Source: Bacilli bacterium (GTDB lineage Bacteria; Bacillota_I; Bacilli_A; RF39; UBA660). Taken from it: DNA of 12,586 bases. Positions within the stretch are counted from its first letter, which is position 1. The number at the start of each line of letters is the position of its first letter. Position numbers and translations under genes: made by a program. The stretch lies in assembly GCA_028684735.1 (NCBI GenBank), contig JAQUFI010000039.1:1-12586 (forward strand), given 5' to 3'. Under the pieces are notes generated by a model. That model saw nothing but the letters and a program-made list of their open reading frames with translations, ran no database searches and was not told where the DNA came from. This document shows positions 7,165 to 12,586 of this stretch, one piece after another.

Positions 7165-8383
7165 CTAAAAAGAAGGCATAATATTCTTCAAAAGTAAGAT
7201 TTAGTTCATATATTTTGGTTGCGACATCAATACCAACATAACGATAATGCCAAGGTTCATAACTGTATCCTGTTATATATTCTTTATCTTTAGGATATCT
7301 TAAGATAAAACCATATTTATGAGCATTATCTTTAACCCATTTAAATTCAGGAGTGGCTTCAAAATTGCCTAAATCTTCGCTATTATTAGAACCAATATCT
7401 AAAGCTAACCCAGTTTGATGCTCTGAATGACCGGGACGAGCAGAGTAGTTCTCAGCCCAAACATATCCATAATTATTTAAATAACTAGTATAGATATAGC
7501 TTTGGGTATTATAAGCCCGATAAGCTGATCTCCCCTTTATATATAATTCTTTTTTAGCAGCATCATCAGCCATTTTTTTGAATGCTTCATAGGTATCTTT
7601 ATCTAATTCTCCAAAATTATAAGTATATTTTAAATCCATACTTACTAAGTTATCACTCGTATATTCCTTATCGATTTTATAATATTTATTAACTAAGATA
7701 AGATGTTTCTTACTGACATCAGCATTTTGAATATTAGTATAAAAGTTATAATCAAGATTAGAGTTAATGTTAGTAACAACTTCATTGCTCTTTAGTTGGG
7801 GATTTTTATCTTGGTATTTTATGTAACGATCTAATTTACTACTTATAAAATAAGTCTCTTTAATAATGTTAACTAATGAATTACTATATGGTTTATCAAT
7901 GTTATTATTAACTATCAAAATAATTCCTACCGTATCAGCTTTGGGATTTTGTTTATGGTAATTAAGATATTTATCGATATTACTTAAAGTAAAGTCACTA
8001 TTATTGATCATCTCACTTAATGTTTTTGTATAAGGTTCATCGATATTATTATTGATTAAATAAACAATATCCTTAATTAAAGCATCATTATATTTTTTGT
8101 AATAATCGATATAGGAATCCATCATATTTTGTTTAAAATTATTATCTTTAATAATTTCAAGATAATCTTCTTGGTACTCATCATTTAATAAAACCTTCAT
8201 ATCTTTGATTGATACATGATCGATAATAATCCTTATTTCTTCATCACTATAACCTAATTTTACTAATTTTTTTTGATTATTATTAATAATATCATAAGTA
8301 AAATATCCAATTAAACCAACTAATAATATAATTCCTAAGAAGAGAGTTCTGCGCCTTCTTCTTTTTTTACTTTTTCTTGCCAT
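7154..8383 (-). CDS. VanY/LdcB-type zinc carboxypeptidase with three N-terminal repeats
   Basis: This 409-residue membrane-anchored peptidoglycan carboxypeptidase is longest of the trio. Residues 4-12 are almost all Lys/Arg, followed by one membrane segment (13-31), placing the rest outside. A short GYSDEEIRIII segment (44-54), also present in the 309-residue neighbour as GYDEKQIATIL, is followed by three tandem repeats of about 48 residues (90-222). The catalytic domain starts near LILVNKYYKI (228-237): SAYRAYNTQ (286-294), SARPGHSEHQTGLALD (314-329) with His322 and Asp329, and EPWHYRYVG (376-384) with Glu376 and His379. Conservation from GHSEHQTGLA to the C-terminus with the 309-residue neighbour shows tandem duplication. 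The ATG has GGTGATAAA directly upstream and TATAAT close by. The gene has its own terminator, so it is probably monocistronic. D,D- versus L,D-specificity is open. Confidence 0.92.
   Translation of the reverse strand: MARKSKKRRRRRTLFLGIILLVGLIGYFTYDIINNNQKKLVKLGYSDEEIRIIIDHVSIKDMKVLLNDEYQEDYLEIIKDNNFKQNMMDSYIDYYKKYNDALIKDIVYLINNNIDEPYTKTLSEMINNSDFTLSNIDKYLNYHKQNPKADTVGIILIVNNNIDKPYSNSLVNIIKETYFISSKLDRYIKYQDKNPQLKSNEVVTNINSNLDYNFYTNIQNADVSKKHLILVNKYYKIDKEYTSDNLVSMDLKYTYNFGELDKDTYEAFKKMADDAAKKELYIKGRSAYRAYNTQSYIYTSYLNNYGYVWAENYSARPGHSEHQTGLALDIGSNNSEDLGNFEATPEFKWVKDNAHKYGFILRYPKDKEYITGYSYEPWHYRYVGIDVATKIYELNLTFEEYYAFFLENK
7718..8116 (-). repeat. Three ~48-residue protein repeats in the extracellular stalk of the VanY-type protein
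   Basis: Landmarks spaced 48 residues apart are YLINNNIDEPYT (108-119), LIVNNNIDKPYS (156-167) and VTNINSNLDYNFYT (203-216), each preceded by a YxxYxxxN/NP helix (YIDYYKKYN, YLNYHKQNP, YIKYQDKNP). Copies 1 and 2 are most alike; copy 3 resembles the single unit of the 309-residue neighbour (IVAIVNVGAHEKFYT, 105-119) and leads directly into the catalytic domain in both. Confidence 0.75.
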
Positions 8384-8404
8384 TTTATCACCAACTTCAT
8401 TATA
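8384..8404 (-). promoter_or_regulatory. TATAAT and GGTGAT module upstream of the 409-residue VanY-type gene
   Basis: On the minus strand TATAAT (8399-8404) is followed by six bases, GGTGATAAA (8384-8392) and the ATG. The nine bases before the ATG are identical to those before ffh. Upstream, TATAG precedes TATAAT here and also before the 309-residue gene. No good -35 is seen. Confidence 0.45.
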
Positions 8405-8408
8405 CTAT

Positions 8409-8434
8409 AAAAAAATAGAAATTAATTCTATTTT
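8409..8434 (-). terminator. Terminator of the 309-residue VanY-type gene
   Basis: On the minus strand a 9-bp stem (8426-8434 with 8412-8420) with a five-base loop is followed by T-residues to 8409. The TAG stop (8428-8430) is part of the stem. Confidence 0.8.
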
Positions 8435-9357
8435 ATATAAAAGGCATAATATTCGTCAAATGTGATGTCAAGTTCATATATTTTTTCAGCAGCTTCAACA
8501 CCGACAAAGCGATAGTGCCAAGGTTCATAACTGAAGCCTGTGATATGTTCTTTGTTTTCAGGATATCTCAGAATAAATCCAAATCGATGAGCATTATCTT
8601 TGACCCAAGCAAATTCTTCAGTTTCTTCAAAACCACTTAATCCACTTTTCATGGTACTAATATCAACCGCTAGACCAGTTTCATGTTCCGAATGACCAGG
8701 ACGAGCAACTAATTTATCGGCATACTCAGTTCCTTTTCGATTTTTCTGGTTATCATATAAAATCGATTGTTGATTATTATCGCGATAAGTAGAATTAGCT
8801 AAAATAGTAAGTCCTTCTTGTTTTGCAGCAATAACCAATTCTTTAAAGTATTCATAAACTTCTTGTTTAATTTGTTTATCATTGAAGGCAAATTGTAAAT
8901 TCATGGTAACTAAGTTATCGACTTCATATTCACTAGGTAAATAATTAAACTTATTGACTAACATTAAAATTCCTTTATCAAGGCTGGTTTTTATTGGGTT
9001 AGTATAAAATTTTTCATGAGCACCAACATTGACAATGGCTACTATATCGGAATAACTTTTTTGTTTGTTTTCTGTTTTATAATTTAAGTATTTTTTAATA
9101 TTATCAAGAATAAAGTATTTCTCATTATAAAATTTTAAGATGTCTTCATTATATTCATTATTAAAGATATAATTTTTCTTTTCTTTATCTAATTTTAAAA
9201 TAGTAGCAATTTGCTTTTCATCATATCCCTTTTTCTTTAAGGCATATTCCTCACTATTAAATAGTTGATAGGCATATAGCCCCGAAAGTACAGCAGTAAT
9301 AACAGCAATTCCAATAATTACATATAGAACCATTCTTTTATTCTTATCATAATTCAT
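8428..9357 (-). CDS. VanY/LdcB-type zinc carboxypeptidase with one N-terminal repeat
   Basis: This 309-residue membrane-anchored peptidoglycan carboxypeptidase has one hydrophobic segment (about 10-31) after a Lys-containing cytoplasmic start. Residues 40-60 (LKKKGYDEKQIATILKLDKE) match the same position in the 409-residue neighbour. A single repeat unit (about 82-125) includes YLNYKTEN and IVNVGAHEKFYT. The catalytic part has ANSTYRDNNQQ (187-197), VARPGHSEHETGLAVD (217-232) with zinc ligands His225 and Asp232, and EPWHYRFVG (278-286) with Glu278 and His281; HETG replaces HQTG of the two paralogues. All metal ligands are intact. The start is supported by GGGTGAT, with TATAAT upstream. It is transcribed away from the serine carboxypeptidase at 9472, with a 114-base divergent region between them, and has its own terminator. 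Confidence 0.92.
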   Translation of the reverse strand: MNYDKNKRMVLYVIIGIAVITAVLSGLYAYQLFNSEEYALKKKGYDEKQIATILKLDKEKKNYIFNNEYNEDILKFYNEKYFILDNIKKYLNYKTENKQKSYSDIVAIVNVGAHEKFYTNPIKTSLDKGILMLVNKFNYLPSEYEVDNLVTMNLQFAFNDKQIKQEVYEYFKELVIAAKQEGLTILANSTYRDNNQQSILYDNQKNRKGTEYADKLVARPGHSEHETGLAVDISTMKSGLSGFEETEEFAWVKDNAHRFGFILRYPENKEHITGFSYEPWHYRFVGVEAAEKIYELDITFDEYYAFYIK

Positions 9358-9402
9358 ATTATCACCCTAATTTAATTATACTATAATTACGATTAAATGC
9401 AA
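9358..9402 (-). promoter_or_regulatory. Promoter of the 309-residue VanY-type gene
   Basis: On the minus strand TTGCAT (9397-9402), a 16-base spacer and TATAAT (9375-9380) form the best-supported promoter of the VanY row. Eight bases later comes GGTGATAAT (9358-9366) and then the ATG. Confidence 0.55.
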
Positions 9403-9454
9403 TAATAAACCAAAAAGAATAATTTAATAATAAAATCTTTTTTTTGACATATTT

Positions 9455-9460
9455 TATATT
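9455..9460 (+). promoter_or_regulatory. Weak -10-like TATATT before the serine carboxypeptidase gene
   Basis: TATATT lies 11 bases before the ATG at 9472, immediately followed by AGAGGTGG. The perfect TTGACA at 9444-9449 is only five bases upstream and cannot be its -35, and no other -35 is seen. Listed because the gene needs a promoter in this divergent region and the layout resembles the other short-leader starts. Confidence 0.25.
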
Positions 9461-9471
9461 AGAGGTGGATT

Positions 9472-10623
9472 ATGAAAAAGATTGTGTTGTGTTTTTTATT
9501 AGTTATCTTGATGATACCGGCAAATATTTTGGGTGAAGAATTAACTTTATCTGAAAATAGTAAAAGTACGATTATGTTAGAAGCCAGTACTGGTGAAATT
9601 ATATACGAACATAATAGCCATGAGAAATTTGCTCCAGCTTCGATGACAAAAATGATGACAATGTTATTGATAGTTGAAAACATTGAAAAGGGGGTTATTG
9701 GTTGGAACGAAATGGTTACCGTCTCAGCTAATGCTTCCGGTATGGGTGGTAGTCAAATTCTTTTAGAAACAAATGAAAAAATGAGTGTTGATGATCTATT
9801 TAAAGGAATTGCGGTTGCATCAGGTAATGATGCATCAGTTGCTCTAGCTGAAAAGATTGCTGGAACCGAAGCTAACTTTGTCGTTATGATGAATAATCGA
9901 GCTAAAGAACTAGGATTAAAAAACACTAATTTTAAAAACTGTCATGGATTAGATGCTGCTAATCATTATTCAACTGCTTATGATATGGCTCATATTGCTA
10001 AAGAATTAGTAAAACATGATAAGGTCTTAGAATATACTAAAATATATGATACTTATTTAAGAGAAAATACGGATAACAAAATTTGGTTGGTTAATACCAA
10101 TAAACTAGTACGCTTCTATGATGGTGTTGATGGTTTGAAAACAGGTTATACGAATGGAGCAGGTTATTGTTTAACAGCAACAGCTAAAAAGAATAATATG
10201 CGTATTATCTCTGTTGTTATGGGTGAACCAGATAGCTTAACTCGAAATAAAGAGATAAGTGAGATGTTGGATTATGCCTTTGCTCAATATGAGATTGAAA
10301 CCTTATTATCAACAAAAAGTGTTTTAGCTAAGAAAAGTGTTGAAAAAGGAGTTAAGAAATATATTGAATTAGTACCAGTCGAAGATGTCAATGTCCTACA
10401 TAAAAAAATCGACAAAAAGAAAATTGCTACTTATGATTTAAAGATAGAAAAATTAAAAGCCCCATTAAAAAAAGGTGATGTGGTAGGTATTTTAACTATT
10501 AATGATGGTAGTAAAAATGCCAGAACCATTAATATCACAATTAAAGAAGACATTAAGAAGGCTAATTTTATTCAATTATATGCTCGCTATTTAATGGATA
10601 TCGTTAATGGTGATATAAAATAA
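9472..10623 (+). CDS. Serine-type D-alanyl-D-alanine carboxypeptidase (PBP5/DacA-DacF type, S11)
   Basis: This 383-residue low-molecular-weight penicillin-binding protein cleaves the terminal D-Ala of pentapeptide stems outside the membrane. Residues 1-21 form a signal peptide (Lys-Lys, hydrophobic core, cleavage near Gly21). The three penicillin-binding motifs are present: S57-M-T-K60 with catalytic Ser57, S117-G-N119 and K223-T-G225, along with IMLEASTGEIIYE (34-46) and NCHGLDAANHYSTA (156-169) typical of S11 enzymes. A PBP5 C-terminal beta domain (about 277-365) follows, then an amphipathic end (366-380, FIQLYARYLMDIVNG) that may tether it to the membrane. The ATG has AGAGGTGG four bases away. 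It is followed by a terminator and is divergent from three zinc carboxypeptidases of overlapping activity. DacA and DacF (the latter acting in spore cortex formation) cannot be separated from sequence alone. Confidence 0.95.
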   Translation: MKKIVLCFLLVILMIPANILGEELTLSENSKSTIMLEASTGEIIYEHNSHEKFAPASMTKMMTMLLIVENIEKGVIGWNEMVTVSANASGMGGSQILLETNEKMSVDDLFKGIAVASGNDASVALAEKIAGTEANFVVMMNNRAKELGLKNTNFKNCHGLDAANHYSTAYDMAHIAKELVKHDKVLEYTKIYDTYLRENTDNKIWLVNTNKLVRFYDGVDGLKTGYTNGAGYCLTATAKKNNMRIISVVMGEPDSLTRNKEISEMLDYAFAQYEIETLLSTKSVLAKKSVEKGVKKYIELVPVEDVNVLHKKIDKKKIATYDLKIEKLKAPLKKGDVVGILTINDGSKNARTINITIKEDIKKANFIQLYARYLMDIVNGDIK

Positions 10624-10630
10624 CAAAATT

Positions 10631-10664
10631 AAAGGGAAATAGAAAAGAACTATTTTCTTTTTTT
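10631..10664 (+). terminator. Terminator of the serine carboxypeptidase gene
   Basis: A 12-bp stem (10631-10642 with 10650-10661, two G-T wobbles) with loop AAAAGAA is followed by a T-tract to 10664, starting eight bases after the TAA stop. Confidence 0.8.
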
Positions 10665-10675
10665 GTTATTTAGTA

Positions 10676-10681
10676 TATAAT
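10676..10681 (+). promoter_or_regulatory. -10 box of the thioredoxin operon
   Basis: TATAAT stands 37 bases before the ATG at 10719, just after the previous terminator. The -35 position falls in the terminator's T-rich arm (10653-10658, TTTTCT) and is a poor match. The leader would be about 30 bases with AAGAGGTG. Confidence 0.5.
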
Positions 10682-10718
10682 GATAAAGATTGTACTAAGC
10701 AATCGTAAGAGGTGTGAA

Positions 10719-11150
10719 ATGAAGAAAAAAAAGAATAATACCATTTGGTATATTATTGTCTTTATAGGTTTAATTGGTTCCTTTTTTGTTTTGACATCCG
10801 TTAACAATCAAAAGTCTCTTGAACAAGTTCTACAACAAACCTTTAGTGGTAATGAGTCTAAATTATTATACTTATCACGAGTTGATTGTCCATGGTGCCA
10901 AAAACAAAAACCCCTTTTATCAAAAGTTGGAAAAGAATATGGTTTTAAATATGATGAAATTAAGGTAGATGGCTTTACTAAAGAAGAATTAAATTCACTT
11001 CTTCAAAAATTAGAAATAGATGAAAAAGAGTTTGGAACTCCTACTTTAGTTGTTATTCAAAATCAAAAGGTAGTTGACAGTCATATTGGATATTTAAGTG
11101 AATCAGCTTTAGTTAATTTCTTAGAAGAAACTAATTCTATAGAAGAATAA
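10719..11150 (+). CDS. Membrane-anchored thioredoxin-like protein, CPWC active site
   Basis: This 143-residue protein has a Lys-rich start (2-5), one membrane segment (9-27) and a thioredoxin-fold domain outside the membrane. The redox motif is C57-P-W-C60 in YLSRVDCPWCQKQKP, and the cis-proline region is FGTPTLVVIQ (105-114), followed by VVDSHIGYL and a C-terminal helix. It would reduce or exchange disulfides in extracellular proteins; the target is unknown. The start is placed at 10719 because AAGAGGTG lies four bases upstream and a charged-then-hydrophobic anchor results. The ATG at 10680 overlaps the TATAAT box and would fall upstream of the transcript. It is the first gene of a three-gene operon, 12 bases before the next. 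Thioredoxin-like bacteriocin accessory proteins look similar, but no bacteriocin gene is seen here. Confidence 0.88.
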   Translation: MKKKKNNTIWYIIVFIGLIGSFFVLTSVNNQKSLEQVLQQTFSGNESKLLYLSRVDCPWCQKQKPLLSKVGKEYGFKYDEIKVDGFTKEELNSLLQKLEIDEKEFGTPTLVVIQNQKVVDSHIGYLSESALVNFLEETNSIEE

Positions 11151-11162
11151 CGGAGAGAAAAG

Positions 11163-11987
11163 ATGGAAAAAAGAAGTAATGAAATCAAAAAAACTTATTT
11201 CCTTTTAGGATTAATTATAGTTATAACTTTCCTCATTATCATAAGCAGTATTAATTTTAATAATAATTTAAAGAATGAAACGGTTCAAAATATTTTAGAT
11301 CGAGATGGTATGTCACTTGTTTTTTTAGGAAACAATTCGTCTTTATCATCTGAATTAGAACCAAATTTAGATTATTTAAAAAATCAATATAACTTTACTT
11401 ATGATAGGATTGATACGGCTTTATATGATCAAACAGAATTAAATAAGGTTTTAAAGTCATTTGATATTGATCAAGAGGATTTTGGAGCACCAGTTCTTAT
11501 TATCGTTGAAGATGGTAAAATATTGGATCGTCAAATAGGGGATATGAAGGAAGAAGAATTATTTAATTATTTAAAAGAAACCCAAATTATTAGTTCAGAA
11601 GCCATTTATGAGGCTAAGTCTAGTGGTAATGATATAAAAGGGGTTGTTAACTATATTGGTTACGATGCCTTTGAAACTTTAAATAGTGGAGATAAAGCAT
11701 TTATCTTAGTAATTGGACAAACAGGTTGTGGTTATTGTACAAAGTATCTATCAGTTTTAAATCAATTAGTAAATGAAAACAATGTCGAAGTTAATTATCT
11801 TGATGTACAAAAAATAACAGACCAAGATTACAAAGATTTAATTGCGAGTATTGATTATTTTAAGAATAGCTCTAGATGGGGTACGCCCTTAACCCTTATT
11901 ATTAATAATAAGAAAACAATCGATTATATTTCTGGTTATGTTGAAATAGAAAGTTTAAAAGAATTTTTGAAAAAAAAATTTTTATAG
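11163..11987 (+). CDS. Membrane-anchored double thioredoxin-like protein with one SxxS domain
   Basis: This 274-residue protein has a membrane segment at 12-30 and two thioredoxin-like domains outside. The first (about 40-140) aligns closely with the protein encoded just upstream: DFGAPVLIIVEDGKILDRQIG (107-127) against its EFGTPTLVVIQNQKVVDSHIG. At the redox site, counting back from the conserved Pro67, CPWC becomes S59-S-L-S62, so both cysteines are serine and the domain cannot do thiol chemistry. The second (about 165-274) has C189-G-Y-C192 and cis-Pro242 in RWGTPLTLII, so should be active. The linker (141-165) is polar. GGAGAG lies five bases before the ATG. The first domain probably arose by duplication of the upstream gene and now serves binding or regulation. 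Function is inferred from fold only. Confidence 0.85.
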   Translation: MEKRSNEIKKTYFLLGLIIVITFLIIISSINFNNNLKNETVQNILDRDGMSLVFLGNNSSLSSELEPNLDYLKNQYNFTYDRIDTALYDQTELNKVLKSFDIDQEDFGAPVLIIVEDGKILDRQIGDMKEEELFNYLKETQIISSEAIYEAKSSGNDIKGVVNYIGYDAFETLNSGDKAFILVIGQTGCGYCTKYLSVLNQLVNENNVEVNYLDVQKITDQDYKDLIASIDYFKNSSRWGTPLTLIINNKKTIDYISGYVEIESLKEFLKKKFL

Positions 11988-11997
11988 AAGGTGAAGT

Positions 11998-12586
11998 ATG
12001 AAAAAAGGCTTATTAATAGTAATTTCTATTTTATTATTGATTGTTATAACAGTTGTTGTAATATTAAGTTTTGATAAGGAAAAAGAAATTAAAAAAGAAC
12101 CTAATGAATCAGCACTTAAATTTAAAGCGGAGTATGAAGCATTAAATGGACTAGTAGTAAATGATAAAACATATTCAGATATGACTATAGATGGAGATAA
12201 TATCTTTGTCTATGCTGATATGGAAAAACTAAAAGAAATCATCAAAGGAACGGGAGTAATTTATTTTGGATTTCCTGAATGTCCTTGGTGCCGATTAGCT
12301 ATTCCGGTTATGGAAGAGGCAGCTAAAGAAGTAGGAATTGATAAAATATATTATTATAATGTTTTAAAGATAAGAGATACTAAGGAATTAGATGAAGATG
12401 GTAATGTTGTTATTACTAACCCCGGAACAGAAGACTATCAAACATTACTAGAACTTTTAGACGAAGCATTACCTGAATATAATGGTTTAAATGACCCTAT
12501 GATTAAAAGAATTTATGTTCCTTTAGTTATTACTTTTAAAGATGGTAAAGTAATTGATTCTCATTTAGGAACAGTTGATTCACAAG
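11998..12586 (+). CDS. Membrane-anchored thioredoxin-like protein, CPWC, 3' end outside the window
   Basis: The frame is open from the ATG at 11998 (AGAAGGTG four bases upstream, ten bases after the previous stop) to the window edge, 196 residues. A membrane segment (4-24) is followed by a charged stalk (26-45) and a domain beginning near 50. The redox site is C95-P-W-C98 in FGFPECPWCRLAIP. The cis-proline is probably Pro175 in RIYVPLVITFKDGK, followed by VIDSHLGTV. The spacing from CPWC to that proline is about 77 residues, against about 48-50 in the other two proteins. An insertion (about 124-170, with KELDEDGNVVITNPG and an acidic helix) accounts for this and may form a substrate-specific surface. 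It is part of the operon starting at 10719. The C-terminal few tens of residues are missing here. Confidence 0.85.
   Translation, partial: MKKGLLIVISILLLIVITVVVILSFDKEKEIKKEPNESALKFKAEYEALNGLVVNDKTYSDMTIDGDNIFVYADMEKLKEIIKGTGVIYFGFPECPWCRLAIPVMEEAAKEVGIDKIYYYNVLKIRDTKELDEDGNVVITNPGTEDYQTLLELLDEALPEYNGLNDPMIKRIYVPLVITFKDGKVIDSHLGTVDSQ

Noticed and set aside
9444..9449. Perfect TTGACA before the serine carboxypeptidase gene
   Set aside because: At 16-18 bases the -10 would overlap the start codon (GATTAT at 9468), placing transcription inside the gene. It was not accepted as a -35.
9459..9683. Minus-strand open frame of 74 codons over the start of the serine carboxypeptidase
   Set aside because: Antisense shadow of the signal peptide and catalytic Ser region of a confident gene.
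10680..10682. Upstream in-frame ATG of the first thioredoxin gene
   Set aside because: It overlaps the TATAAT box, has no ribosome site, and the ATG at 10719 has AAGAGGTG and gives a normal membrane anchor.

Overview
The window is AT-rich DNA from a low-GC Gram-positive bacterium (Bacillota). It most resembles the uncultured or gut-associated Bacilli/Erysipelotrichia-like lineages near the root of Mollicutes. The basis is strongly AT-biased codon use, Shine-Dalgarno sites of the GGAGG/GGTGAT type, a wall-bearing gene set (several peptidoglycan carboxypeptidases), a CotD-like coat protein and membrane-anchored rather than periplasmic exported proteins. That placement is inference; no rRNA or other taxonomic marker is present except Ffh. 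All twelve gene ends visible here use TAA (7) or TAG (5), none TGA.

Layout. (1) 1-1344: 3' part of a HerA/FtsK-type ATPase whose Walker A lies just outside the window. (2) 1414-4794: a very AT-rich surface-polysaccharide block with its own promoter and terminators. It holds a broken polysaccharide pyruvyl transferase gene (one in-frame stop, one frameshift), a family-2 glycosyltransferase and an intact second pyruvyl transferase. It sits between housekeeping-like genes and looks like an acquired, partly decaying wall- or capsule-decoration module. (3) 4819-6480: ffh (signal recognition particle GTPase) followed by a small Cys/His-rich CotD-like spore coat protein. (4) 6487-9357, minus strand: three tandem VanY/LdcB-type (M15B) zinc carboxypeptidases. 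They share one catalytic domain but carry zero, three and one copy of a ~48-residue N-terminal repeat. Each has its own TATAAT box and its own terminator hairpin, which overlaps the TAG stop codon. (5) 9472-10623, plus strand: a secreted serine D-Ala-D-Ala carboxypeptidase of the PBP5/DacA-DacF type, divergent from the VanY row. (6) 10719-12586: an operon of three membrane-anchored thioredoxin-like proteins with gaps of 12 and 10 bases. The second has two thioredoxin domains, one of which has both active-site cysteines replaced by serine (SSLS). The third runs off the window.

How it fits together. From 6487 rightwards nearly everything acts outside the cytoplasmic membrane: four peptidoglycan peptide-trimming enzymes, then three tethered thiol-redox proteins. 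This suggests a cell-envelope maintenance neighbourhood. A functional link between the redox trio and the carboxypeptidases is inferred only from adjacency; the carboxypeptidases show no conserved cysteines that would make them obvious redox clients. The most unusual items are the VanY repeat ladder, the internal perfect Shine-Dalgarno in the shortest VanY gene, the SxxS thioredoxin domain, and a recurrent start-proximal TATAAT/GGTGAT arrangement that predicts very short mRNA leaders.
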